From: JBBRYW01 sp038237235
GTDB taxonomy: Bacteria; Actinomycetota; Thermoleophilia; Gaiellales; Gaiellaceae
Reading direction: 5' to 3'
Assembly (NCBI GenBank): GCA_038237235.1
Contig: JBBRYW010000130.1
Span: forward strand, 1 to 9,301
Length of the DNA: 9,301 nucleotides
Both the position numbers and the translations under genes were made by a program. The notes beneath the pieces were generated by a model. The model did not search any database. It worked only from the letters and a program-made list of their open reading frames with translations, and had not been told where the DNA came from. Shown piece by piece: positions 1 through 6,553 of this stretch (positions within the stretch are counted from its first letter, which is position 1; the number at the start of each line of letters is the position of its first letter).

Positions 1-359
1 CGGCCACGCACAGGATCGCTCAGGACGGCCTCGCGAACGTGCTCCGCTGGGCAGGCGTGCTGGAGGGGGACGTGGTGGAGCGAGACGACGCGGTCATCCT
101 CGACGGGCGCGACCCGCGGAACTACCTCTTCTCGCCCGAGTCGGGGCTCTTCGAGGCCCTCGCCGACCCGGGCGAGACGGTGGCTCCCGGTCAGCCCGTC
201 GGGCGAATCCACTTCATCGAGCGCCCGGACCGGGAGCCGGAGGTGATCGAGGCGCCGCTCGGCGGGGTCGTAGCGGGCATCCGGGCGATCTCGACGACGG
301 CGCAGGGCGACAACGTCGTCGTGCTCGCGCAGCCGATCGAGCGGCGCGAGCTGAAGTAG
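1..359 (+). CDS. Aspartoacylase/succinylglutamate desuccinylase family deacylase, DoeB-like (C-terminal part, 5' end outside window)
   Basis: The frame is open from the first full codon (position 3) to TAG at 357-359, so this is the last 118 residues of a longer protein; a GTG at 39 is internal, not a start. The visible N-terminal stretch IAQDGLANVLRWAGVLEG matches the helix near the end of the zinc-deacylase domain of the AstE/AspA family. It is followed by the small C-terminal beta domain, with the pattern SGLFEAL, PGETVAPGQPVGRIHF, IEAPLGGVV and GDNVV. The wording of that tail is closest to what I recall of DoeB (N-acetyl-diaminobutyrate deacetylase of ectoine breakdown). Family members remove an acyl group from an N-acylated amino acid in the cytoplasm using a zinc ion. 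The zinc ligands lie upstream of the window and cannot be checked. Family membership is fairly sure; the DoeB substrate assignment is tentative. No link to the genes that follow is evident. Confidence 0.75.
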   Translation, partial: ATHRIAQDGLANVLRWAGVLEGDVVERDDAVILDGRDPRNYLFSPESGLFEALADPGETVAPGQPVGRIHFIERPDREPEVIEAPLGGVVAGIRAISTTAQGDNVVVLAQPIERRELK

Positions 360-375
360 CCGGCCCCCTCTGTCC

Positions 376-381
376 TATAGT
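376..381 (+). promoter_or_regulatory. -10 box of a probable leaderless promoter for the response regulator
   Basis: TATAGT ends six bases before the ATG at 388, so transcription would begin at or next to the start codon. No Shine-Dalgarno sequence lies in the 28-base gap after the upstream gene. The -35 side is weak: TGAAGT at 352-357 is the best I see, with 18-base spacing, inside the end of the preceding gene. Leaderless starts with TANNNT at this distance are common in actinobacteria. The base pattern is seen directly; the leaderless mRNA is inferred. Confidence 0.55.
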
Positions 382-387
382 CACAAC

Positions 388-1053
388 ATGGCAATCCGCG
401 TTGTTCTCGCCGAGGACAACTACCTCGTGCGGGAAGGCGTCCGCCGGCTGCTGGAGCTCGAGTCCGACCTGGAGCTCGTCGCGGCATGCCACGACCTTCC
501 CTCGCTGCTGGAGGCGATCAAGACCGAGCGGCCGGACGTGGTGCTGACCGACATCCGCATGCCTCCGACCGATCGCGACGAGGGGATCCAGGTCGCCGAC
601 TTCCTCCGCGAGACGAGCCCTGAGACCGGTGTCGTCGTGCTGAGCCAGTTCGCCGCGCCCGAGTACGCGCTCGCCCTGCTCGAGAAAGGGGCTGACGGGC
701 GCGCCTACCTGCTCAAGGACCGTGTGGCCGATGCCGACGAGCTCGCCGAAGCGATCCGCAAGGTAGCCCGCGGAGGATCGGTGATCGATCCGAAGGTGGT
801 CGAAGCGCTCGTCGCCGCCCGTTCGCGCACCGACTCGCCGCTCGACGAGCTGACGGCACGGGAGCGCGAGACACTCGAGGAAATGGCGCAGGGCAAGAAC
901 AACGCGGCCATCGCAGCCTCGCTCGTGATCACGGAGCGGTCGGTCGAGAAGGTGGCCCACTCGATCTTCCAGAAGCTCGGACTCAGCTGGCAGCCGGACA
1001 TCAACCGCCGGGTCAAGGCGGTACTTCTCTACCTCGCCGAGCGCGACGCCTAG
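388..1053 (+). CDS. NarL/FixJ-type two-component response regulator
   Basis: The 221-residue protein has an N-terminal receiver domain (about 3-125) and a C-terminal LuxR/GerE helix-turn-helix (about 153-199), the usual length and order for this family. The acidic pair Glu9-Asp10, phospho-acceptor Asp55 (in LTDIRMP), switch Ser86 and Lys110 are all present, so it should be phosphorylatable. The HTH reads LTARERETLEEMAQGKNNAAIA, then a recognition helix around TERSVEKVAHSIFQKLGL. It should act as a cytoplasmic DNA-binding transcription regulator. Its natural partner is the HisKA_3 histidine kinase on the opposite strand, which it meets tail to tail: its stop TAG (1051-1053) overlaps the kinase stop by four bases. 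The start is the ATG at 388, fixed by the VVLAEDN strand right after it and by a -10 box six bases upstream. The target genes are not known. Confidence 0.93.
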   Translation: MAIRVVLAEDNYLVREGVRRLLELESDLELVAACHDLPSLLEAIKTERPDVVLTDIRMPPTDRDEGIQVADFLRETSPETGVVVLSQFAAPEYALALLEKGADGRAYLLKDRVADADELAEAIRKVARGGSVIDPKVVEALVAARSRTDSPLDELTARERETLEEMAQGKNNAAIAASLVITERSVEKVAHSIFQKLGLSWQPDINRRVKAVLLYLAERDA

Positions 1054-1058
1054 CGCTC
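1039..1058. terminator. Hairpin over the shared stop codons of the convergent pair (possible bidirectional terminator)
   Basis: GAGCGC (1039-1044) and GCGCTC (1053-1058) can pair, with an eight-base loop that contains most of the shared CTAG (1050-1053). The symmetry means it could form in transcripts from either strand. There is no T-run on either side, so intrinsic termination is only a possibility. It is the only obvious candidate at this junction, since there is no intergenic space. Confidence 0.3.
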
Positions 1059-3164
1059 CAGCGGGATCGCGCCGACGACCCTGGTGCCGCCGCCCGGCGC
1101 CGACTCGATCCGCAGATTGCCGCCGATCGCGCCGACACGGTCCTGCATGTTCGTCAGCCCGGCGCCGAGTCCACCGCGTGCCGGATCGAAGCCGGAGCCG
1201 TCGTCGGCCACCTCGAAGAGCAAACCCCCCTCGTCCTCCCAGACCCGCACCGTCGCCCGCGCTCCTTCGCCGGCGTACTTCGCGGCGTTCTGCAGCGCCT
1301 CCAGGCAGCAGAAGTACACGGTCGCCTCGACTGTGGGGTCGTAGCGCCGGGCGCCGTCCGCATCTACGCGCGTCGGGATGGACGCGCGGCGTGCCGCGTT
1401 CGCGAGAGCCTCCGCGAGCCCGCGATCCTGCAGCAGGGGCGGGTAGATCCCGTGGGACAGGTTGCGGAACTCCTCCATCGCGCCCTGGACCGTCTCCCGC
1501 AGCTCGTCGAGGATCACCTTGGCCTGCTCGAGGTCCGTGTCGGCGAGGTGGCGGGCGACCGCCAGGTTCACCGCTACTCCGACGAGATACTGCTGAGCCC
1601 CGTCGTGGAGGTCACGCTCGATTCGGCGTCGCTCCGCGTCGGCCGCGGATACGACGCGTGCTCGAGACGCCTTGAGCTCGTCCGCCTGCCGCCGAAGCTC
1701 GTCGAGCGAGGCCTGAAGCTGGGAGTCGAGCCGCACATTGTGCAGCGCGACGCCGGCGCGGCGTGCGAGCTCGACGAAGACCTCCTCGACCTCCTCGTCG
1801 AACGGCTCGCTCTCGGCCGCGCGCTCGACGACGATCAGACCCAAGAGCTCTCCCGCGTGAGTAATCGGGGTGGCGTGCACGAGCGCGTCACCGCGCCCGG
1901 CGAGCAGGCGCGGCAGCCAGACCCCGAGTCGGGTTGGGCCTGACACTCTGCTGCGAGCGACGACCGACTCCTCCGAGGAGGTGAGCCGTAGGGATGCCGG
2001 TCCCCGGTCGGGGTCCGAGACGACCCGCTCGAGCATCCCGCCCGAGCCTGTCCAGATCTCGGCCACCTGGAGCTCGAGAACGCTCCGTAGCGACTCGGCC
2101 AGCTGAAGGAGCAGCTCCTCGAGCGGGATCGCGCGCGAGAGCCGCGCGCCGAAGCTCCGCAGAACATCGTCAGGCGCCTGTCGGGCTCCGTACGCGAGAC
2201 GGCTCGCGAAGCCGGCGAGACGCGTCCGGGCCGGCACGTAGAGCAGCGAGCTGATCCCGGCCGCGAGGATGGAGAGCACGAGGAGCATGCGCTCGCCATG
2301 TGTGGGCTTCCGGCCGAGCCCGAGCACGACCAGGATGTAGATGGCGACGACGAGCGCAGTCAAGCCGACGACGGAGACGGCGCGAAAGAGGAGGCGGTCG
2401 GCGAAGCCCTGAAGACGCCTCGACGTGTCGAGCAGGAGCGTAAGCGGGATCGGAACCGCCGCGACCGTCGCGATCACCAGAACCTCCGGCCAGCCGGCCA
2501 GGACGCGCAGGGTGGAGGCGACCAGCACGATCTCGACCCCGACGGCCATCCCTGATGCAACCCAGTGCATCAGGCGGCGCCCCTCGCCGCGGGTCCTCCG
2601 GCACTGCGACGTCGCCCAGTTGACCGCCACCCCAGCTGCGATGGCCGCCTCGACGACCAGCGGCCAGCCGGGAGGAGAAGGCCGGTTGGCCCAAAGGAGG
2701 AGACCGACGCCGGCGGCGATCAGGTAGCCGGCGCCGACCGCGAGCGCCAGCGCGCGGCTTGCGAGCGCCCCGGCAGGCAGTGCGAGCACGACGTGCATGC
2801 CCGCTGCAGGAAGGAGCGCGAACGCGAGAGCCTGCACCAGCGCGGCCGTGTCGTCTCCCGGACGGTCGTGTGCAATCGCGGCCGCCAGGGAGGCGACCCC
2901 CGCGAGCAGGGAGAACCAACCGACGAGCAGACCGAGCCGGCGATGCCGTTGCCGGACGAGCAGAACCGTGCCCGCGGCCCCCCACGCGACGGTTAGCGCG
3001 ACCCAGGCCAGGCGCCCGCCGAGTCCTCCGTCCCAGCCGTCGACCGCGGCGGCGACCGCCGCGGCCCCGCTCAACGGCGCGAGGAGCAAGCAGGCAAGGC
3101 GCGCGGGGCTCGTCGATTCACCCGAGGCATGCGCGCTGGACGCCTGCTCCACCGTTGCGGCCAT
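1050..3164 (-). CDS. Multi-pass membrane sensor histidine kinase (GAF + HisKA_3 + HATPase_c)
   Basis: The 704-residue kinase has about ten hydrophobic segments (roughly 22-310) with only short loops. A GAF-like region (about 340-475) and a short coiled-coil linker (477-510) follow. Next comes a HisKA_3 dimerisation domain with phospho-accepting His520 in RRRIERDLHDGAQQ, including the DxxxQ phosphatase motif (Asp521, Gln525). The ATPase domain has Asn626 (N box), DDGSGFD at 654-660 and GLGAGL at 665-670. This is the NarX/DesK class, which pairs with NarL-type regulators such as the one it converges on. The start is the ATG at 3164, overlapping the permease stop as TGATG with a purine-rich GAGGGCGGAG before it. 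The frame is open further upstream to 3686, but that part is arginine-rich and lies over the permease. The lack of a large outer domain suggests sensing within the membrane or through the neighbouring ABC complex (inference). The ligand is unknown. Confidence 0.93.
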   Translation of the reverse strand: MAATVEQASSAHASGESTSPARLACLLLAPLSGAAAVAAAVDGWDGGLGGRLAWVALTVAWGAAGTVLLVRQRHRRLGLLVGWFSLLAGVASLAAAIAHDRPGDDTAALVQALAFALLPAAGMHVVLALPAGALASRALALAVGAGYLIAAGVGLLLWANRPSPPGWPLVVEAAIAAGVAVNWATSQCRRTRGEGRRLMHWVASGMAVGVEIVLVASTLRVLAGWPEVLVIATVAAVPIPLTLLLDTSRRLQGFADRLLFRAVSVVGLTALVVAIYILVVLGLGRKPTHGERMLLVLSILAAGISSLLYVPARTRLAGFASRLAYGARQAPDDVLRSFGARLSRAIPLEELLLQLAESLRSVLELQVAEIWTGSGGMLERVVSDPDRGPASLRLTSSEESVVARSRVSGPTRLGVWLPRLLAGRGDALVHATPITHAGELLGLIVVERAAESEPFDEEVEEVFVELARRAGVALHNVRLDSQLQASLDELRRQADELKASRARVVSAADAERRRIERDLHDGAQQYLVGVAVNLAVARHLADTDLEQAKVILDELRETVQGAMEEFRNLSHGIYPPLLQDRGLAEALANAARRASIPTRVDADGARRYDPTVEATVYFCCLEALQNAAKYAGEGARATVRVWEDEGGLLFEVADDGSGFDPARGGLGAGLTNMQDRVGAIGGNLRIESAPGGGTRVVGAIPLER

Positions 3165-5539
3165 CACTCCGCCCTCAGTACGAGCGCCGGCCGCGTCCTC
3201 GCCGCCATTCGGCCGGGCACGGCCGCGACCAGGTTCGCCAGCAACACGGCGCCGGGAACGACGAGCAGGATCAGCGCGACGGGCGTCACCGGCTCGGGGA
3301 CGATCCCGATCTGCTCCGCGAACAGGTTCCACGCCCAGCGGCCGGCGGCCACCCCGAGGGGCAGCCCGACGAGGAGGCCGATGACGGCGAACGTCGTCGC
3401 CTGCCAGGCGACGGTCGCGAGCACTTGCCGGCGGTCGAAGCCGAGCGTCTTCAGGATCGCGAGGTCGCGCCTGCGGCGGCGAACCGCCTGCACGAGCGTG
3501 TGTGCGAGCGCCCCCGCGGCGACCGCTGCGAGCAGCGCCGACAGAACGAGCGGCAGCTTCTGCACGCCGCCGAAGTCGGCGACGGTTGGCGGCAGACCGG
3601 CTGGATAGCCTAACCGCCGCTCCAATCGGGCGACGGTCGCCTCCCGGTCGGCGCCGTGGGCGAACCGGAGCTGAAGCTGCAGGCAACAGTCTTCGGGCAC
3701 ACCGGGCGCGACCCGGCGAAGCCCTTCGAACGTCATAGCGGCGCCCGTGGCCGGGTTGCCGCTACCTCCCTGAGCTACGACGCCGCGGCCGACGATCCGC
3801 AGACGCGCGCTTTCCGTGCTTCGCACGTTCACGGCGTCCCCGACACGGAGTCCGAGTGCGGCGAGTGTCTTCGCTCCGACCAGGATCTCGTCGTCTTTCG
3901 CCGGAGCACGACCGTCGATTACCACGAAGGGAATTGCGCCCTTGACGTCGTCCATCGCTCTGACACTGACCTCACGTGACTCTCCGTTCGCTCGTACGCG
4001 GACGGGAAAGGCGGCGGCACCCAGCGCGGCGTCGCTGATGGCCCGGTCGCGGCGGACGCTCGACGCGATTTGCGTCCGATCGAGAAGGCCCGTGTAGTCC
4101 AGCTCGTAGTCCCACGTCTGCCCGTAGAGCCGCGGCGTCGAGAACAGGTGGCGGAGGCTCGCCGAGAACGTGAGCGCCGTGCCGGCGACGGCCACCGCCA
4201 TGATGCCCCCGAGCAGCGTGGCCGCAACGGGCGCGGCGGCCGCGCCCCTGCCCCCCGAGAGCGCCAGCCGCACTCCGCTGACGGCGGTCGCCGGCAGACC
4301 CCAGCGCGCGAGCGCCTCCGGAACGTGTCCCGCCGCTGACGACGGCGATGGGGCCGCGGCTTCCTCCTGTGTGCGAACGGCTCGCCAGGACGCGACCGCG
4401 CCGGCGAGCATCAGCGCGACGAGCACCGCGACGCTCCCGAGCGGCACGGCGAGCGGATCGATTGCGAACCCGGGATCGGGCTCGAGCTCCCGCGCGAGGC
4501 CGATGGGCGATAGCGGCGAGAGGGCTGCCGCGACAACGCCGGTGAGCCCGGCCGCAGCGAGGGCAATCGCTCCGCTCCGCGCCATCCCGAGGGCGAAGAG
4601 CTGCTTCCGCGTCATGCCGACGGCACGGAGGATCGGGTGCTCGAGGGAGGCGAAGGCGGCCAGTCGCAGCAGCGCCTGGAAGAGCAGCATCAGCACCACC
4701 ATGCCCCCGAGCGCCGCAGCGAGCCTGAGCGCCTGCACCTGAAGGTGAATCGACCGCTGGACCCGGGCGGTCTCGTCTCGTTGCGAGGAGAAGGAGGCCG
4801 ACCCGAACTTTCGCTCCATCTCCCTGCGGAACGCCGGAATGTCGGCGGCGCCGTGCTCGAGCCGGATCGACATCGTATTGCCTTGGTACCGATCGAGGCT
4901 GTGCGCGCGGTAGAAAGCAGGCGTCAGCCTGACGACACCGCCTGGATCGTCCACGGTGTCGGTGGCCGCCTTGACGCCGACGACACGTAGCTCGACGAGC
5001 CGCCCGGCGTGCATCGAGTCGGGATTGCCGCCGAAGTTCACCACCCCCTCCGGTGAGAAGACGCGCAGCCGGATCGCGCCACCGGGGCCGACGCCCAGCG
5101 TCTTTGCCGCGCGTGAGTCGACGAGCGCCTCGTCGCGGCGCTGCGAGTGGGGGCGCCGACCGGCGAGCAGCTTCCAGCGACCGAGCGCCGCTCCGTCCCG
5201 GCCGTCGAGGCTGACCTCGACCTTCATCGCGTGGGGGCCGAGCGAGAGCACCGGCCTGCCTCGCGCGTCGCGCGCGACGTAGGCAAGAGAGAGGCTCTCC
5301 GACGTTGCCGCGACCTGCGGAAGCGCCCGGACCCGATCGAAGAGCTCGCTGTTGCCGACGCTGACGTCGGGAAAGCGGTAGGCGACGACGTGCCGCGCGA
5401 GAGCGGAGTCGGTGCGGCGCGCACCGGCGGCCGCTGCGACGACGACGCCGCCGGAGAGGCCCGCGAGCACCGCCAGCGCCAGCCAGGAACGCCAGCTCGA
5501 GCGGAGCTCGGCCGCAGAGCGCATCCTTGTGGCGGCCAA
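3164..5539 (-). CDS. ABC transporter permease with two FtsX domains (MacB/LolE superfamily)
   Basis: The 791-residue inner-membrane protein is built as two fused halves. Numbered from the TTG at 5539, TM1 is at about 19-40, then outer domain 1 (41-268), TM2-4 (269-384), TM5 (437-458), outer domain 2 (459-664) and TM6-8 (665-778). FtsX signatures occur at about 303-336 (ILRAVGMTRKQLFALG) and 693-730 (LAILKTLGFDRRQVLA); the end RPALVLRAE is typical of actinobacterial members. It works with the ATPase encoded just upstream. Such complexes usually move lipids, peptides or envelope factors, or transmit force across the membrane, rather than import solutes; the substrate here is unknown. The start is uncertain. 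TTG 5539 sits one base after the ATPase stop and has GGGAG six bases upstream. ATG 5524 (786 residues) is the first ATG but lacks a spaced ribosome site. TTG 5575 is also possible. An adjacent Cys618-Cys619 pair in outer domain 2 is unusual. Confidence 0.92.
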   Translation of the reverse strand: MAATRMRSAAELRSSWRSWLALAVLAGLSGGVVVAAAAGARRTDSALARHVVAYRFPDVSVGNSELFDRVRALPQVAATSESLSLAYVARDARGRPVLSLGPHAMKVEVSLDGRDGAALGRWKLLAGRRPHSQRRDEALVDSRAAKTLGVGPGGAIRLRVFSPEGVVNFGGNPDSMHAGRLVELRVVGVKAATDTVDDPGGVVRLTPAFYRAHSLDRYQGNTMSIRLEHGAADIPAFRREMERKFGSASFSSQRDETARVQRSIHLQVQALRLAAALGGMVVLMLLFQALLRLAAFASLEHPILRAVGMTRKQLFALGMARSGAIALAAAGLTGVVAAALSPLSPIGLARELEPDPGFAIDPLAVPLGSVAVLVALMLAGAVASWRAVRTQEEAAAPSPSSAAGHVPEALARWGLPATAVSGVRLALSGGRGAAAAPVAATLLGGIMAVAVAGTALTFSASLRHLFSTPRLYGQTWDYELDYTGLLDRTQIASSVRRDRAISDAALGAAAFPVRVRANGESREVSVRAMDDVKGAIPFVVIDGRAPAKDDEILVGAKTLAALGLRVGDAVNVRSTESARLRIVGRGVVAQGGSGNPATGAAMTFEGLRRVAPGVPEDCCLQLQLRFAHGADREATVARLERRLGYPAGLPPTVADFGGVQKLPLVLSALLAAVAAGALAHTLVQAVRRRRRDLAILKTLGFDRRQVLATVAWQATTFAVIGLLVGLPLGVAAGRWAWNLFAEQIGIVPEPVTPVALILLVVPGAVLLANLVAAVPGRMAARTRPALVLRAE

Positions 5540-5540
5540 T

Positions 5541-6257
5541 TCAGGCTCCCAAGACCCGGATGGCCGGAGCGCCAACCGCCGACGCGACGAGACGGCCGTC
5601 CTGCATCCGCACGAGCCGCCCGGCCCCGCCCGCGACCTCCTCGTCGTGGGTCACGAGCAGGATCGCTTGCCCGCCGGCGTGCAGGCGCCGGAACAGCTCG
5701 AGCACCTCGAGGCCGCCCGTGCTGTCGAGCGCGCCCGTCGGCTCGTCGGCGAGCAGGAGGGTCGGCTCGTTCGCGAGCGCCCGCGCGATCGCGAGCCGCT
5801 GGCGCTGCCCGCCGGAGAGGGCGCCGGGAAGCTCATGCGCTTTGTCGGAGAGGCCGAGCAGGTCGAGCAGGTCGCGCGCCCTCGCCTCGGCTCGCCGCCG
5901 GCGCATTCCGGCAATGACCGCGGGCAGGACGACGGTCTCGAGCGCCGTCGTGTCCTCGAGCAGGTTGAAGAACTGGAACACGAAGCCGACGTGCCGGCGG
6001 CGCAGGTGGGCGAGCTCGCTTTCGCTCTTGCCCGCGAGCGGCTCGCCGGCGAGCACGATCTCGCCGTCGCTCGGCGTGTCGAGGCCGGCGACGAGGTTGA
6101 GCAGCGTCGACTTGCCGCAACCCGACGGGCCCATCACGGCCACGAACTCGCCCTCGGCGAGCGTCAGGTCGACACCGCGCAGCGCGCGCACGGGGGATCC
6201 CTCGGACTGAAAGGTCTTGCGCAGGCGAACGGTTCTCAGAATCTCGCGCTCGGTCAT
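5541..6257 (-). CDS. ABC transporter ATP-binding protein (LolD/MacB type)
   Basis: The 238-residue nucleotide-binding subunit has every catalytic motif intact. These are Walker A GPSGCGKST (43-51), Q-loop Gln95 in GFVFQFFNLL, ABC signature LSGGQRQR (147-154), Walker B LLLADEPTGALD (167-178) and H-loop His204 in LVTHD. The FQFFNLL and DEPTGALDS wording is typical of the LolD/MacB/FtsE branch that drives FtsX-type permeases, which fits the permease gene directly downstream. It hydrolyses ATP on the cytoplasmic face. I chose ATG 6257 because the family-specific sequence begins at once (TEREILRTVRLRKTF) and GGAG lies eight bases upstream. The frame continues to an ATG at 6371, but the extra 38 residues are unlike the family and have no ribosome site. 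Its stop TGA is one base from the proposed permease start, so the two are probably translationally coupled. Its own ATG overlaps the stop of a possible 21-codon leader ORF as ATGA. Confidence 0.95.
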   Translation of the reverse strand: MTEREILRTVRLRKTFQSEGSPVRALRGVDLTLAEGEFVAVMGPSGCGKSTLLNLVAGLDTPSDGEIVLAGEPLAGKSESELAHLRRRHVGFVFQFFNLLEDTTALETVVLPAVIAGMRRRRAEARARDLLDLLGLSDKAHELPGALSGGQRQRLAIARALANEPTLLLADEPTGALDSTGGLEVLELFRRLHAGGQAILLVTHDEEVAGGAGRLVRMQDGRLVASAVGAPAIRVLGA

Positions 6258-6319
6258 TCGCGTGGCTCCAGCACGTGGGCGCCGTTGACGACGAGCGCGC
6301 TGATCTCCTCCTCGCGCAT
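6254..6319 (-). CDS. Possible 21-residue leader peptide upstream of the ABC operon
   Basis: An ATG at 6319 opens a 21-codon frame beginning MREEEISALVVNGAHV and ending in TGA, which overlaps the ATPase start as ATGA. Third codon positions are strongly G/C, as in the neighbouring genes. There is no Shine-Dalgarno sequence, but a promoter-like TTGCCG-17-CAGAGT ends six bases before the ATG, the same geometry as at the response regulator, so leaderless translation is possible. If real, ribosomes finishing it would deliver translation to the ATPase. I do not recognise the peptide. It could equally be chance, since short open frames are frequent at this base composition. Confidence 0.33.
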   Translation of the reverse strand: MREEEISALVVNGAHVLEPRE

Positions 6320-6325
6320 GGAGGC

Positions 6326-6354
6326 ACTCTGACCCCCATTCCGGGGCGCGGCAA
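6326..6354 (-). promoter_or_regulatory. Candidate promoter of the minus-strand ABC-kinase operon
   Basis: On the minus strand, TTGCCG (6354-6349) and CAGAGT (6331-6326) are separated by 17 bases. The -35 part matches the actinobacterial TTGNCN pattern. The -10 part has A and T at the key second and last positions but C instead of T at the first, so it is weak. It would start transcription at about 6319, at the leader ORF ATG. No promoter-like pair is obvious further inside the operon. Confidence 0.35.
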
Positions 6355-6367
6355 GTCGGGCACCACG

Positions 6368-6404
6368 GCATTCGAGACAGGTGCTACCCCCCTGACAGGA
6401 ATGC
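6368..6404. repeat. Imperfect inverted repeat in the divergent intergenic region (candidate operator)
   Basis: GCATTC (6368-6373) and GAATGC (6399-6404) are perfect inverted arms. Inside them, CAGG (6378-6381) and CCTG (6391-6394) also pair in register, as does G6376 with C6396. In all, about 12 of 16 positions are symmetric about 6386. GACAGG is also present as a direct repeat 18 bases apart (6376 and 6394). The dyad lies 13 bases before the -35 of the secreted-protein promoter and just behind the -35 of the opposite operon, a good place for a regulator to affect both. Which protein binds it, if any, is unknown. Confidence 0.4.
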
Positions 6405-6416
6405 TCGGTGCCCCGG

Positions 6417-6445
6417 TTGTCGGTTCGGCGCGCGGCTCATAGCTT
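6417..6445 (+). promoter_or_regulatory. Promoter for the secreted-protein gene
   Basis: TTGTCG (6417-6422) and TAGCTT (6440-6445) are spaced by exactly 17 bases and match the TTGNCN/TANNNT pattern of actinobacterial housekeeping sigma factors. Transcription would start near 6452, giving a leader of about 100 bases before the ATG at 6554. This leader holds a second strong ribosome site at 6494-6499. I assigned this by pattern only. Confidence 0.5.
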
Positions 6446-6493
6446 TGCGGCATGTCCCGTCGATCGCGCTCGAGGGACTGTCATCCGGCAAAC

Positions 6494-6507
6494 GGAGGTC
6501 TCGGATG
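6494..6507 (+). promoter_or_regulatory. Strong upstream ribosome site and ATG in the leader of the secreted-protein gene
   Basis: A perfect GGAGGT (6494-6499) stands five bases before an ATG at 6505. The frame it opens (MKPTKGTWFARARGE...) runs 67 codons to TAA at 6706-6708, out of frame with the secreted protein, whose start at 6554 it overlaps. The portion after 6554 looks like an arginine-rich shadow of the real gene, so only the first 16 or so codons could be specific. This may be a regulatory upstream frame, a coupling device, or chance. Confidence 0.3.
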
Positions 6508-6553
6508 AAGCCCACAAAGGGCACCTGGTTCGCCAGAGCGAGAGGAGAGATTG

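Noticed and set aside
214..960. Long antisense open frame over the response regulator
   Set aside because: The receiver and HTH motifs are in the plus-strand frame; the antisense frame is a by-product of high GC at third positions.
3165..3686. In-frame upstream extension of the histidine kinase by 174 codons
   Set aside because: The extra part is low-complexity, Arg/Ala/Gly-rich, overlaps the FtsX permease in another frame, and has none of the kinase's hydrophobic pattern. ATG 3164 with the TGATG overlap is the better start.
6258..6371. N-terminal extension of the ABC ATPase with CxxC-like cysteines (MPWCPTC...)
   Set aside because: Considered as a metal-binding extension, but no ribosome site precedes ATG 6371, the family start fits ATG 6257, and the region overlaps the dyad and promoter-like elements.
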